Virus record (IMG/VR): IMGVR_UViG_3300050821_010575
Coordinates: 1-29,437 of that record
Source: a virus
Length of the DNA: 29,437 nt
Direction: 5' to 3' (one strand)
The translations under genes and the position numbers were made by a program. Under the pieces are notes generated by a model. That model was not told the origin of the DNA. It did no database searches and was given only the letters and a program-made list of their open reading frames with translations. Position 1 is the first letter of the stretch, and the number at the start of each line of letters is the position of its first letter. This document shows positions 20,164 through 26,561 of this stretch, one piece after another.

Positions 20164-20883
20164 ATGATGTCGTTCTTGCCGTACGCGTCGTTCGAGGCCA
20201 GCGCGGCTGTCCTTGACTGGCGAAGGCTCAACAAGCAGCGGGTAGAGGCGCTGCAGATGCTGCTGGCCTTGACCGGCCGCAGCGGAGCCTGGCGCAACCA
20301 CCCAGCGACGAGGATGTGGCTGGGACACGAGGCGAGCTTGGCCAGCTATGCGCTGGCGATGAGCGCTGAGTGGGTGCACCGAGGCGGCAAGGACACGGTC
20401 GCGCTGCGCGTGACGGCGATCGTCAAGGAAGATGGGCTAAGCCTCGTGGAAGGGCCCAAGCCGCCGTGGTTCGGCGACGAGCGCCTGCACAGCTCTCACC
20501 GCTCTAACCTGCTTCGCAAGAAGCCGGATCACTACGGCCTGCTGGGCTGGGCTGAGCAACCAAACCAGCTGTACTACTGGCCTCCCGAAGCTCGCAACGT
20601 TCTACCACTGCCCAGGAGGGCAAGCACGATGGACGAGAAGACCGCAGAAGCCGCAGTTCCGACCTCGCTCAGCAAGATCCAGGCGATCATCGCTGATGAG
20701 CGCACCAACGTCAACCAGGCGGTCGGCGCGAACAACGTCGCCCGCTTCAACGCCCGCCTCGACATGCTCGAGCGCGTCGCGAAAACCACCTTCGAGCGCT
20801 ACGGCAAGCAGGTCGCGTACGCCACGCGTCCGAAGCGCGTGAAGAAGGAGAAGCAGGCCGCCGCGGCCCCGGCTGCGAAGTAA
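20164..20883 (+). CDS. Pyrimidine-dimer DNA glycosylase-like protein with C-terminal extension
   Basis: 239 aa. Residues 1 to about 150 (F-L-P-Y-A-S-F-E-A-S-A, V-L-D-W-R-R-L-N-K-Q-R-V-E-A-L-Q, W-R-N-H-P-A-T-R-M-W, P-P-W-F-G-D-E, S-H-R-S-N-L-L-R-K-K-P-D-H-Y) match the MSMEG_6728/pyrimidine-dimer glycosylase-related family of UV-damage repair proteins. Residues about 156-239 form a separate, Lys/Ala-tailed helical part. Its first Met (ATG 20629-20631) has AGGAGGG 8 nt upstream, so the tail may also be made alone. It is the first gene after the promoter at 20101. Confidence 0.8.
   Translation: MMSFLPYASFEASAAVLDWRRLNKQRVEALQMLLALTGRSGAWRNHPATRMWLGHEASLASYALAMSAEWVHRGGKDTVALRVTAIVKEDGLSLVEGPKPPWFGDERLHSSHRSNLLRKKPDHYGLLGWAEQPNQLYYWPPEARNVLPLPRRASTMDEKTAEAAVPTSLSKIQAIIADERTNVNQAVGANNVARFNARLDMLERVAKTTFERYGKQVAYATRPKRVKKEKQAAAAPAAK
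20629..20883 (+). CDS. Possible internal in-frame gene (C-terminal domain of the glycosylase ORF)
   Basis: An 84-aa product beginning M-D-E-K-T-A-E, in frame with the glycosylase gene. AGGAGGG lies 8 nt before the ATG, as strong as any start in this region, which is unusual within a coding sequence. The product would be helical with a basic end (R-P-K-R-V-K-K-E-K-Q). It may be a formerly separate gene joined to the glycosylase, still translated by itself. Confidence 0.4.
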   Translation: MDEKTAEAAVPTSLSKIQAIIADERTNVNQAVGANNVARFNARLDMLERVAKTTFERYGKQVAYATRPKRVKKEKQAAAAPAAK

Positions 20884-20903
20884 CCAAGGGTCGAGAGCGC
20901 ATA

Positions 20904-20933
20904 GCGGGCCAGGGGCGAGAGCTTCTGGCCCGC
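20904..20933 (+). terminator. Perfect 9-bp hairpin after the glycosylase gene
   Basis: GCGGGCCAG, a 12-nt loop, then CTGGCCCGC, in the 61-nt gap before the nuclease start. No U-run follows, so it may act as a partial terminator or mRNA stabiliser that sets lower nuclease expression. The nuclease start, 11 nt after it, has no clear Shine-Dalgarno. Confidence 0.55.
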
Positions 20934-20944
20934 AACTCACTTCC

Positions 20945-21415
20945 ATGACGGAGCGGAACTGGTGGTCCAACCACGTTCGGCCGGCGCTGCACCGGCCAGC
21001 TGAGCGGTGCGTCGCTGAGAAAACTCAGGACGCGTTTAGAAAGGGCGCGCCTGACGTGACCATGTGCGCGCGCGGCAAGGTGCTTCTCTTGGAGCTGAAG
21101 TTCGTCGACGCGCTGCCGAAGCGGATCACCGATCGGCCCTACGACCTCGGCCTCACCGCCGAGCAGCGCATCTGGCTGGAGGCCTGGTACCAAGCGGAGG
21201 GCCGCAGTGGCGTGCTGGTCGGCGTCGAGGATGGCCGCTGCTTCTACGTCGGCTGGCGCATCGCCCGTGACCCGTGGACCTGGGGCAACCTCGAGACGAT
21301 GGTGACCTGGCTCAGGTGGAAAGGCGTGGGCCAGGAGCCCAAGCTCTCACTGCTTCCGAAGCTCCTGGCCACCGGGGCCCTCGACGCGCACAGCGCCCTG
21401 CCGGCAGTGCTCTAG
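20945..21415 (+). CDS. PD-(D/E)XK (VRR-NUC-like) nuclease
   Basis: 156 aa. R-K-G-A-P-D-V (D37) followed by L-L-L-E-L-K (E50, K52) is the PD-(D/E)XK active-site arrangement, and the later L-T-A-E-Q-R-I-W-L-E-A-W and G-V-L-V-G-V resemble the Q-containing helix and last strand of VRR-NUC/Holliday-junction resolvase-like phage nucleases. Probable role in recombination, branched-DNA resolution or DNA degradation. Its stop codon overlaps repeat A. Confidence 0.75.
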   Translation: MTERNWWSNHVRPALHRPAERCVAEKTQDAFRKGAPDVTMCARGKVLLLELKFVDALPKRITDRPYDLGLTAEQRIWLEAWYQAEGRSGVLVGVEDGRCFYVGWRIARDPWTWGNLETMVTWLRWKGVGQEPKLSLLPKLLATGALDAHSALPAVL

Positions 21416-21469
21416 GTCACACCGAGGGTCACTGTCTCACAGCAGGATGATAGGTACTATTCACCCCGG
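21414..21469 (+). repeat. Composite inverted repeat, copy A
   Basis: A 21-nt arm starting AGGTCACACCGAGG, then 12 variable nt, then a 23-nt arm containing ATAGGTACTATTCACC. Copy B at 25395-25450 is identical in both arms, has the same 12-nt gap and the opposite orientation. Outer arm: GGTCAC twice, 12 nt apart. Inner arm: ATAG-N3-CTAT dyad. It begins on the stop codon of the nuclease gene. Confidence 0.8.
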
Positions 21470-21479
21470 TGAGCGCAAA

Positions 21480-21507
21480 CCTGGGCCCCTGTGCAAGCGG
21501 GCCCAGG
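21480..21507 (-). terminator. Terminator-like hairpin after the DUF932 gene
   Basis: CCTGGGCCC, a 10-nt loop, GGGCCCAGG: a perfect 9-bp stem 7 nt past the DUF932 stop, followed in the leftward transcript by TTTGCG. It lies between convergent genes and could stop transcription in both directions. Confidence 0.6.
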
Positions 21508-21514
21508 CTCGGTG

Positions 21515-22519
21515 TCAGCTGCCGATGAGCTCGAGCAGCCTGTTCTTGGCCGTCAGCTTCAGGCTCTGCCCACCACCCAGCCAGGCGTAGTTGAGCCGGC
21601 TGTTCGCGGAGCGACCACGCTCGTGGTCGAAGTACTCCGTGACCGCGTTCAGGAGCCCCCACGCGGTGCCCTTCGCCGAGGGAAGATCGGCGCCCTTCGC
21701 CTCGCCGCCGAACAGCTTCAGCACCCGGTCCACCGGCTTCGGCGCGTCCTCGATCTTCTCGCGATCCGCGGTCGGGGCGAAGAGGTTGTAGCTGAAGTCG
21801 ACGGCGGTGAGGTAGTCGATCTGCGCCGCGCTGAGCTTCTTCGCCTCTTCCGCGCTGCGGACCAGCTTCTCCTTGCTCAGGTTCAGCCGCTCGCGGATCT
21901 CCTCCATCCGGCCCTCGCTGAGCTCGGCCGTGTGCCAGAGCTGCACGGAGCTGCCGCGGCCGCCGAGCGCCATGGTCATCGTGTTCTGGCAGACGACCCG
22001 GATCTCGGTGAGCTTCGCGATCATGCCCTTGCCGTACTGGTGGGGGTTCATGAGCAGCACGTAGCCGTCGCTCTTGTCCGGTTGAGCGGCCGTGCCGACG
22101 TCGAAGCCAACTCCGAGCTTCGCCAGAGCCCAGATGTTCTGGCCCCCGTTCAGGCTGCCAGCCGTCTCGATGTGCATGTCGCCGGCCTCGACGTACTTGC
22201 GGAAGAAGTCGAGGATCTGGCGGTTCTGGAACGGAACGTAGTCCGGGCCGACCAGCGTCAGCGGCTTGTTCGTGTCGCCGCGGAGCAGGAAGCGGTGCCG
22301 GGACTCGACGAGCATGCCGCCGTTCAGCGCGCCGTCGTCCTTCGTGGGAACGCGGTAGCAGGCCGGCACGAGGTTGACCTGCCAGTCGAGGTGCGCGGCC
22401 TTCTCGATCTCCTCGATCGTGGCGCCCTTTTTGACCTCCTGCCCGAGCCCGTGCCAGGGCTTCTCACCGACGTAGGCCATCGCGGCGTTCCCGTTCGTCT
22501 CATCGATCGCGTGTGACAT
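21515..22519 (-). CDS. DUF932 phage/plasmid-like protein (TIGR03299 type)
   Basis: 334 aa from ATG 22519-22517, with AGAGGAGA 7 nt upstream; a frame extension to 22624 runs through the promoter and is rejected. The N-terminus M-S-H-A-I-D-E-T-N-G, then E-K-P-W-H-G-L-G, and later D-Y-V-P-F-Q-N-R, C-Q-N-T-M-T-M-A-L and the C-terminal N-A-V-T-E-Y-F-D-H-E-R-G-R-S-A-N-S-R match this family, widespread in phages and plasmids but of unknown biochemical function. The Leu/Lys helix in the middle fits the family. It is the last gene of the leftward cassettes and has its own promoter. Confidence 0.9.
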   Translation of the reverse strand: MSHAIDETNGNAAMAYVGEKPWHGLGQEVKKGATIEEIEKAAHLDWQVNLVPACYRVPTKDDGALNGGMLVESRHRFLLRGDTNKPLTLVGPDYVPFQNRQILDFFRKYVEAGDMHIETAGSLNGGQNIWALAKLGVGFDVGTAAQPDKSDGYVLLMNPHQYGKGMIAKLTEIRVVCQNTMTMALGGRGSSVQLWHTAELSEGRMEEIRERLNLSKEKLVRSAEEAKKLSAAQIDYLTAVDFSYNLFAPTADREKIEDAPKPVDRVLKLFGGEAKGADLPSAKGTAWGLLNAVTEYFDHERGRSANSRLNYAWLGGGQSLKLTAKNRLLELIGS

Positions 22520-22589
22520 GTTCGAATCTCCTCTCTGGTGGTGCATGGTGCCGCGGCCCGAGTGGCGTTGGCGTTGTGCTACAGAGCTG

Positions 22590-22618
22590 AACCTAACACT
22601 GATGCGGTTGAAAGTACA
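22590..22618 (-). promoter_or_regulatory. Promoter-like site for the DUF932 gene
   Basis: Minus strand: TGTACT, 17 nt, TAGGTT, followed by CAGCTC. AATGTAACAA lies just upstream (GTTACA on plus at 22635-22640), 16 nt from the -35, and overlaps the last codons of the zinc-ribbon gene. AGAGGAGA of the DUF932 gene lies downstream. Confidence 0.65.
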
Positions 22619-22627
22619 TCGCATCAG

Positions 22628-22801
22628 CTATATTGTTACATTGGGCTCCGGGACGACCTCGCCGCAGTACAGGCAGACCTTCACCGGCTCGACCATCTCC
22701 TTGCAGGTCTCGCAGACCCGCATATCGGGATCGACGGCGCGCTGGCAAAACGGGCACTCCAGCGAGATGTCCTCGTGCTGGCACTCTGATGGTTGCGTCA
22801 T
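22628..22801 (-). CDS. Small zinc-ribbon-like protein
   Basis: 57 aa from ATG 22801-22799, overlapping the stop of the upstream gene (ATGA). It has three CxxC pairs (E-C-P-F-C-Q near 15-18, V-C-E-T-C-K near 29-32, V-C-L-Y-C-G near 43-46) plus C7 and H9. These could bind two zinc ions, as in double zinc-ribbon proteins. Function unknown; it may bind nucleic acid or RNA polymerase. A longer in-frame start at 22921 would overlap the neighbour and is rejected. Confidence 0.7.
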   Translation of the reverse strand: MTQPSECQHEDISLECPFCQRAVDPDMRVCETCKEMVEPVKVCLYCGEVVPEPNVTI

Positions 22802-23040
22802 GACATGTTCTCCATGATCAGCGCGACGCAACCTGCTGCGGCAGCGAGCTCGAACGCCTCGTGCTCGAAGAAGTCCTCGGCCGGGTGAGCGTAGTAGAAC
22901 GTGGCCGTCTCCTCCAGCCAAGCGCGAAACTCCGCGCTGCGCTCGACGAAGCGATCATGAGGCAGCGGGTACATGTTCTGCGGCTGGAACTTCGCGGGGA
23001 TCTGCGCTTCCGTGAGAATCACGATCTCGGTCTGCGGCAT
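22798..23040 (-). CDS. Unknown small protein
   Basis: 80 aa from ATG 23040, with AGAGAGGAGAGAGG 6 nt upstream. Starts M-P-Q-T-E-I-V-I-L-T-E-A-Q-I-P, is aromatic-rich in the middle (F-R-A-W-L-E-E-T-A-T-F-Y-Y-A), and ends hydrophobic (A-A-A-A-G-C-V-A-L-I). First gene of a two-gene cassette with the zinc-ribbon gene. No family recognised. Confidence 0.7.
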   Translation of the reverse strand: MPQTEIVILTEAQIPAKFQPQNMYPLPHDRFVERSAEFRAWLEETATFYYAHPAEDFFEHEAFELAAAAGCVALIMENMS

Positions 23041-23088
23041 CTGACCTCTCTCCTCTCTGGCGTGTGTCCAGCAACATCATCTGAGCTG

Positions 23089-23117
23089 AATCTAATGCAT
23101 GACATTGAGGATGTACA
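23089..23117 (-). promoter_or_regulatory. Promoter-like site for the 80-aa/zinc-ribbon cassette
   Basis: Minus strand: TGTACA, 17 nt, TAGATT, followed by CAGCTC. AATGTAACAA lies 15 nt upstream of the -35 (23133-23138 for GTTACA). Directly before that lies the hairpin at 23146-23228. Confidence 0.65.
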
Positions 23118-23145
23118 CTGCCTCGGAAACTTGTTACATTGGCCC

Positions 23146-23228
23146 GTAGGAGCTCCCAAGCCGGCAGCTAATAGAACCATATTAGCGTACCGGCTTGAGA
23201 CCACCTCCATGAACCGAGGAGCTGCTAC
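23146..23228 (-). terminator. Nested hairpin at the end of the AAA+ ATPase gene
   Basis: Three nested pairings: GTAGGAGCTCC with GGAGCTGCTAC (10 of 11 bp; the second arm overlaps the ATPase stop), AAGCCGG with CCGGCTT (7 bp), and GCTAATA with TATTAGC (7 bp), closing a loop GAACCA. The promoter-like cassette starts right after it. There is no U-run, so it may be a factor-dependent terminator or processing site. The hairpin at 25018-25082 also contains GAACCA. Confidence 0.6.
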
Positions 23229-24925
23229 TCCTGCGTCGGCTTGAACCGCTTAGCGAACTCGATCGTTGCCAGATCGATCTCCTTGCCCTCGCTCTTGGCG
23301 ATCATCGATCCCAGCTTGAGCAGGTTCTTGATGTCGCGGCCCGTGAGCTTGGGATGCGCGGTCAGGATCTGCTCGATCGTCGCGTCGCTCAAGCTCAGCT
23401 TCGCGTTGTCGGCCAGCACGCGCCAGATCTTGCGCTGATCATCGACAGCGGGCGTGGCGTAGTCGATGCGCGCGATGCAGCGGCTGAGCACGGCGTCATC
23501 GATCAGATCCGCGCGGTTGGTCGTGAGGAACATCACGCCGCGGTAGTACTCGAGCACCCGCAGGAAGACGCCGACGATTGCGTTCTGCGTGAGATCAGAA
23601 CCACGCTTCGCGACGTAGACGTCCGCCTCGTCGAGCAGCAGGATAGCGCTCCACCGCTGCGAGCGAGCAAACACCTTGAGCAGCTCGGCTTCGAGCTCGT
23701 CAGGCGAGGTGCCCAGCTGGCTGCACTGGACCGTGTACAGCGGCTTGTGCGCGACCTCAGCGTAGACCTCGCTCGTGAGCGTCTTGCCGGTGCCAGGGAT
23801 GCCAGTGCATGCGATGATCGAGCCGCCGCCCTTGTTGCCGATGATGTCCTGAAAGCCGCCCGTGCCGGCCATGAGCAGGTCGACCAGATGACGGGCGTCC
23901 TTCGGCAGCACAAGCTTGCTGCCAAGCGTCGCGTCGTACACGTACTCCGTCAGCTGGTCGATGTAGACCTCCACCCGCAGCTGGCGGCTGAGATCAAACA
24001 CCATCAGCACGGTATGAAGCGGGATCTCGATGTAGGCGAGTGACTTGACTGGCTCTTCACCGCGAGCAGCGGCCTCCGCCTCGTCGTCCTCGTCTTTGGC
24101 CTCGTCCTTCTCACCAGCGCCAGGCAGCACGCCCCAGAAGTTCTCGTCGATGTCCGTGTCGCGCTCGAGTTTGTTGCGGCTACGGCTGCCGTGATCACCC
24201 TCGCTCGGGATGTCGATGACGACCCGCACGGCTGCGTCATCCTTATCCAGCTGCACGGCGCTCTGCTTCCGCCACCAGTCATCGCTAACCGCCTCGCTCA
24301 TGCCCTCACCGGTCGCTAGAAACTGCTTGCCGACGCAGTCAGATTCAGCTTCCCATCGCGCTTTGTCGCGCAGGTACGCTTCACGCAGCTCAGGCGTCTG
24401 CGTGACGTCCTTGCCGCGAACGTCTTCGAACCAGAACGTCAGATGACGGCTGCTGCGAACGCCGAAGCTCGAGTAGAGCAGCGAGATGTCGCAGTGCGCC
24501 GGCGTGACTCCACCGCCGTGGTGGCTGCACTTTGGCACGTACACGACGCTATTGACGTAGTACGGCAGCCAGCGCTCGTGATCTTTGATGTAGACGCGAT
24601 GGCCATCGACCGAGCGAAGGTGCTCTGTCAGCAGCGCGGTGAAGTGCGACATGTTGCGCGGCTTCTGACCGGCGGGGTTTTCCATCAGCTTCCGCCAGTT
24701 CGCGATGTCGTACAGCAGCGTCGCCGCGCCGCGGATCATCTGGCTGGAACCGCGGTCGAACGGCTTGACCAGCGCCTCGAGCTGCTCGACCTGCGCGGCA
24801 GTGTACTTGTTCAGCTCAAGCAGGACGTAGCTGCGATTGTAGAAGCTGTGCGTCTCGATCTGATACAGCCGCAGCTTGTCGAAGCCGATCGCCTGAGCCA
24901 GCGCCTTCGGGACCTTGATCTCCAT
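23225..24925 (-). CDS. AAA+ ATPase
   Basis: 566 aa from ATG 24925, with AGAGAGGAGAGAG 4 nt upstream. The C-terminal ATPase module has Walker A G-I-P-G-T-G-K-T at 375-382, Walker B I-L-L-L-D-E-A-D with D432 and E433, sensor-1-like T-T-N-R at 468-471, a candidate Arg finger near S-R-C-I-A-R (R482), and a helical lid. Residues 1 to about 340 form an N-terminal region with no motif I recognise, containing an acidic Asp/Glu/Ala stretch near 270-290. This suggests a remodelling ATPase (ring-forming) of a phage type whose partner is unknown. The adjacent promoters and the DUF932 gene suggest a common functional unit. Confidence 0.9.
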   Translation of the reverse strand: MEIKVPKALAQAIGFDKLRLYQIETHSFYNRSYVLLELNKYTAAQVEQLEALVKPFDRGSSQMIRGAATLLYDIANWRKLMENPAGQKPRNMSHFTALLTEHLRSVDGHRVYIKDHERWLPYYVNSVVYVPKCSHHGGGVTPAHCDISLLYSSFGVRSSRHLTFWFEDVRGKDVTQTPELREAYLRDKARWEAESDCVGKQFLATGEGMSEAVSDDWWRKQSAVQLDKDDAAVRVVIDIPSEGDHGSRSRNKLERDTDIDENFWGVLPGAGEKDEAKDEDDEAEAAARGEEPVKSLAYIEIPLHTVLMVFDLSRQLRVEVYIDQLTEYVYDATLGSKLVLPKDARHLVDLLMAGTGGFQDIIGNKGGGSIIACTGIPGTGKTLTSEVYAEVAHKPLYTVQCSQLGTSPDELEAELLKVFARSQRWSAILLLDEADVYVAKRGSDLTQNAIVGVFLRVLEYYRGVMFLTTNRADLIDDAVLSRCIARIDYATPAVDDQRKIWRVLADNAKLSLSDATIEQILTAHPKLTGRDIKNLLKLGSMIAKSEGKEIDLATIEFAKRFKPTQE

Positions 24926-24961
24926 CGTTCTCTCTCCTCTCTGAAGTGGTTGACCTGCTCG

Positions 24962-24990
24962 AATCTAGCAAGCGGCGATCTGAAAGTACA
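24962..24990 (-). promoter_or_regulatory. Promoter-like site for the AAA+ ATPase gene
   Basis: Minus strand: TGTACT, 17 nt, TAGATT, followed by CGAGC. AATGTAACAA lies 16 nt upstream of the -35 (GTTACA at 25007-25012). The 16 nt TTGTTACATTGGCCCG are identical at 23131-23146 and 25005-25020, so the upstream part is a copied module. Confidence 0.65.
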
Positions 24991-25017
24991 CAGCGTCAGG
25001 CATCTTGTTACATTGGC

Positions 25018-25082
25018 CCGTGAGGTCATTGGCCGGCTTGGATGATGAACCATATAAGCCAACCTGGCCGATGACCTCACGG
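25018..25082 (-). terminator. Long hairpin between the 73-aa gene and the ATPase promoter
   Basis: The 17-nt arms CCGTGAGGTCATTGGCC and GGCCGATGACCTCACGG pair along their full length in RNA with one G-U pair. An inner pairing GGCTT/AAGCC encloses a loop containing GAACCA. It lies 34 nt after the stop of the upstream gene, directly before the conserved promoter module. It is probably a terminator (no U-run) or RNase III-type processing site separating cassettes. Confidence 0.7.
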
Positions 25083-25116
25083 TGACCCTGGCGATCAGCC
25101 GGCCTGCGCCAGAGGC

Positions 25117-25338
25117 TCATGATACCTCGACCGTGAACCCCTCCTCGAGGTTCACGTAGTCGCCGACGCGATCCATGATCATGTAGTGGACCGTCTCTGA
25201 GTCGCGGGCCTCGTACACCTCTCCTGTCTTGCGGTGCCGGCAGGCGACCTTCGCCTGGCCCATGACGTGCTTGCGCGAGGCGTGCTGAAACCCGAGCACG
25301 CGCTGCGCCTCGGTTCTCGTGAGGAACTTCCGAGCCAT
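25117..25338 (-). CDS. Unknown small protein
   Basis: 73 aa from ATG 25338, GGAGGG about 9 nt upstream. M-A-R-K-F-L-T-R-T-E-A-Q-R-V-L-G-F is a helical start, H-R-K-T-G-E-V-Y-E-A a beta turn, and Y-V-N-L-E-E-G-F-T-V-E-V an acidic strand. No family recognised. It is the gene downstream of inverted repeat B and has no TGTACT-type promoter of its own. Confidence 0.65.
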   Translation of the reverse strand: MARKFLTRTEAQRVLGFQHASRKHVMGQAKVACRHRKTGEVYEARDSETVHYMIMDRVGDYVNLEEGFTVEVS

Positions 25339-25394
25339 CGGATCCGCCCTCCGTCGTGAAGTGAAGAAGCTCGCTCCAGCGTCGGAGACCTGCC

Positions 25395-25450
25395 CCGGGG
25401 TGAATAGTACCTATCATACAGCTGGTCTTCAGTGACCCTCGGTGTGACCT
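25395..25450 (-). repeat. Composite inverted repeat, copy B
   Basis: The reverse complement equals copy A (21414-21469) in both conserved arms (21 and 23 nt), with a different 12-nt middle. It lies between two leftward genes, 21 nt after the stop at 25472 and 56 nt before the start at 25338. Confidence 0.8.
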
Positions 25451-25471
25451 GGTGACGGACTTTCGCAGCGC

Positions 25472-25693
25472 TCAGACCTTTCTGGCGTACGGGACCAGAT
25501 CAGCGAGCCCGGCGCAGGCCAGGACCGCCGAGAGCTCCAGCTGGTCGTCCAGCCGGAAGCTCAGCTCGATCGGGCCCTCGTGGTTCTTGCTGGAGCGGAT
25601 GCTCGGCTCGATCGCGCCGGCCCCATGCAACATGGGCAGCGCATCGTGCACTCGCGTGTGCTCCTTCTTGTGCAGCGTCAGGCGGACTCGCAT
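25472..25693 (-). CDS. Unknown small protein
   Basis: 73 aa from ATG 25693, with AGAGAGGAGAG 3 nt upstream. Starts M-R-V-R-L-T-L-H-K-K-E-H-T-R-V and contains P-I-E-L-S-F-R-L-D-D-Q-L-E-L-S-A-V. The composition suggests a small beta/helix fold. No family recognised. Confidence 0.65.
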   Translation of the reverse strand: MRVRLTLHKKEHTRVHDALPMLHGAGAIEPSIRSSKNHEGPIELSFRLDDQLELSAVLACAGLADLVPYARKV

Positions 25694-25720
25694 GGCTCTC
25701 CTCTCTGAAAGGTAAGTGGG

Positions 25721-26368
25721 TTACAGCGTAACGCCGGTGTGCGCGAGCAGGCTCTTCACCTCTTTCAAGCTCAGCGTCGTCGTGAACTGGATCGTGGCGC
25801 GCTCGGCGCTGAAGCTCACGTCCCAGGTGTTGACGTCACCGAGGACGCAGCCGATCGAGGTCAGCGCGTCCATGGCGTCCTGCAGCGCGGCGCCGTCATC
25901 GATGCCATAGAACTTGAGGCGGTGCGGCTGTGGCAGCTCCAGCGTCGCCGTGGCGCGCTGCTGGCTGGCCTCGATCGCAGCGTGCTCAGCGCGGATGCCG
26001 GTCGGGTCGGCGGTCACCTGCGCGGCGACACGATGCTCGATCACTGCCGTATTGTCTTGTACAACGAAGATGACGTCCTCTTCCGTCAGAGGTGAGCCGT
26101 CATCTGGCAGCAGATTCGAGTTCGTGATCAGCTTCTCAATCGGCGGCAGCATGAGCTCCATAATATCGCGGCGCTGGATCTCTATCGCCGTCTTGGCCAG
26201 CGCTACCCACTCCCTGCTGGAGTGATTCGCGATGCTGGTGGCGTCAACGCGAACTGGCTGTGAAAGATCAGCGCCAGCGATGACGTAGTAGCCGTTGCCG
26301 CGAATCAGCTCGCCGTTGATGCCAGCCGCGCGAATCGCGGCTGTGACGCTCTTGGTCGTGAGGCGCAT
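25721..26368 (-). CDS. Unknown phage protein
   Basis: 215 aa. The N-terminus (T-T-K-S-V-T-A-A-I-R-A-A-G, then E-L-I-R-G-N-G-Y-Y-V-I-A-G) resembles the start of several uncharacterised phage proteins, and the rest is helical with a beta-rich C-terminal half. GGAGG lies 9 nt before the ATG, inside the end of the upstream gene. The stop codon overlaps a GGGTTACA site (25718-25725). Confidence 0.65.
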   Translation of the reverse strand: MRLTTKSVTAAIRAAGINGELIRGNGYYVIAGADLSQPVRVDATSIANHSSREWVALAKTAIEIQRRDIMELMLPPIEKLITNSNLLPDDGSPLTEEDVIFVVQDNTAVIEHRVAAQVTADPTGIRAEHAAIEASQQRATATLELPQPHRLKFYGIDDGAALQDAMDALTSIGCVLGDVNTWDVSFSAERATIQFTTTLSLKEVKSLLAHTGVTL

Positions 26369-26383
26369 GTTAGCGGGCCTCCA
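26366..26383 (-). repeat. Gene-junction repeat TGGAGGCCCGCTAACATG, copy 1
   Basis: Identical to 26544-26561. In both places the minus strand encodes the last residues E-A-R and stop of one gene, the Shine-Dalgarno GGAGG and the ATG of the next. Confidence 0.8.
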
Positions 26384-26546
26384 GCTGTCTGCGGTACGAC
26401 TTCAAGATGCGACGGGCCGTGAGACCGCGGTCGCTGATGTTTCCACTGCGCAGCCAGTCACGGATCTGATCCTCGTTCCAACCTGCGACGGCCATCGACT
26501 TTCCGAGCTGGTGGCAGGTGATGAGCGGCAAGGTGTACTTGAACAT
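26370..26546 (-). CDS. Small protein (58 aa), helical
   Basis: 58 aa from ATG 26546-26544 to TAA 26372-26370, with GGAGG 9 nt upstream. It contains two short helices (L-G-K-S-M-A-V-A-G-W-N-E-D-Q-I-R-D-W-L-R-S-G and L-T-A-R-R-I-L-K-S-Y-R-R), which suggests a helix-turn-helix-like binding protein. It starts one base past the upstream stop, and both its start and end junctions contain the same 18-nt sequence. Confidence 0.7.
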   Translation of the reverse strand: MFKYTLPLITCHQLGKSMAVAGWNEDQIRDWLRSGNISDRGLTARRILKSYRRQLEAR

Positions 26547-26561
26547 GTTAGCGGGCCTCCA
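26544..26561 (-). repeat. Gene-junction repeat, copy 2
   Basis: Same 18 nt as 26366-26383, joining the Cys-rich gene to the 58-aa gene. The two copies bracket the 58-aa gene. Confidence 0.8.

Noticed and set aside
21414-21469. Repeat A as phage attachment site
   Set aside because: No integrase in the window, and the partner copy B is inverted and inside the same genome.
21447-21469. Inner arm of repeats A/B as an ordinary -10/-35 promoter
   Set aside because: No conserved -35 at proper distance (the 12-nt middle is variable), and copy A would read into the antisense of the DUF932 gene.
21491-22516. 341-codon plus-strand frame
   Set aside because: Exact shadow of the DUF932 gene, which has strong family motifs and a ribosome site.
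22520-22624. N-terminal extension of the DUF932 frame
   Set aside because: It would translate through the promoter and ribosome-binding site; ATG 22519 has a strong Shine-Dalgarno and the family N-terminus.
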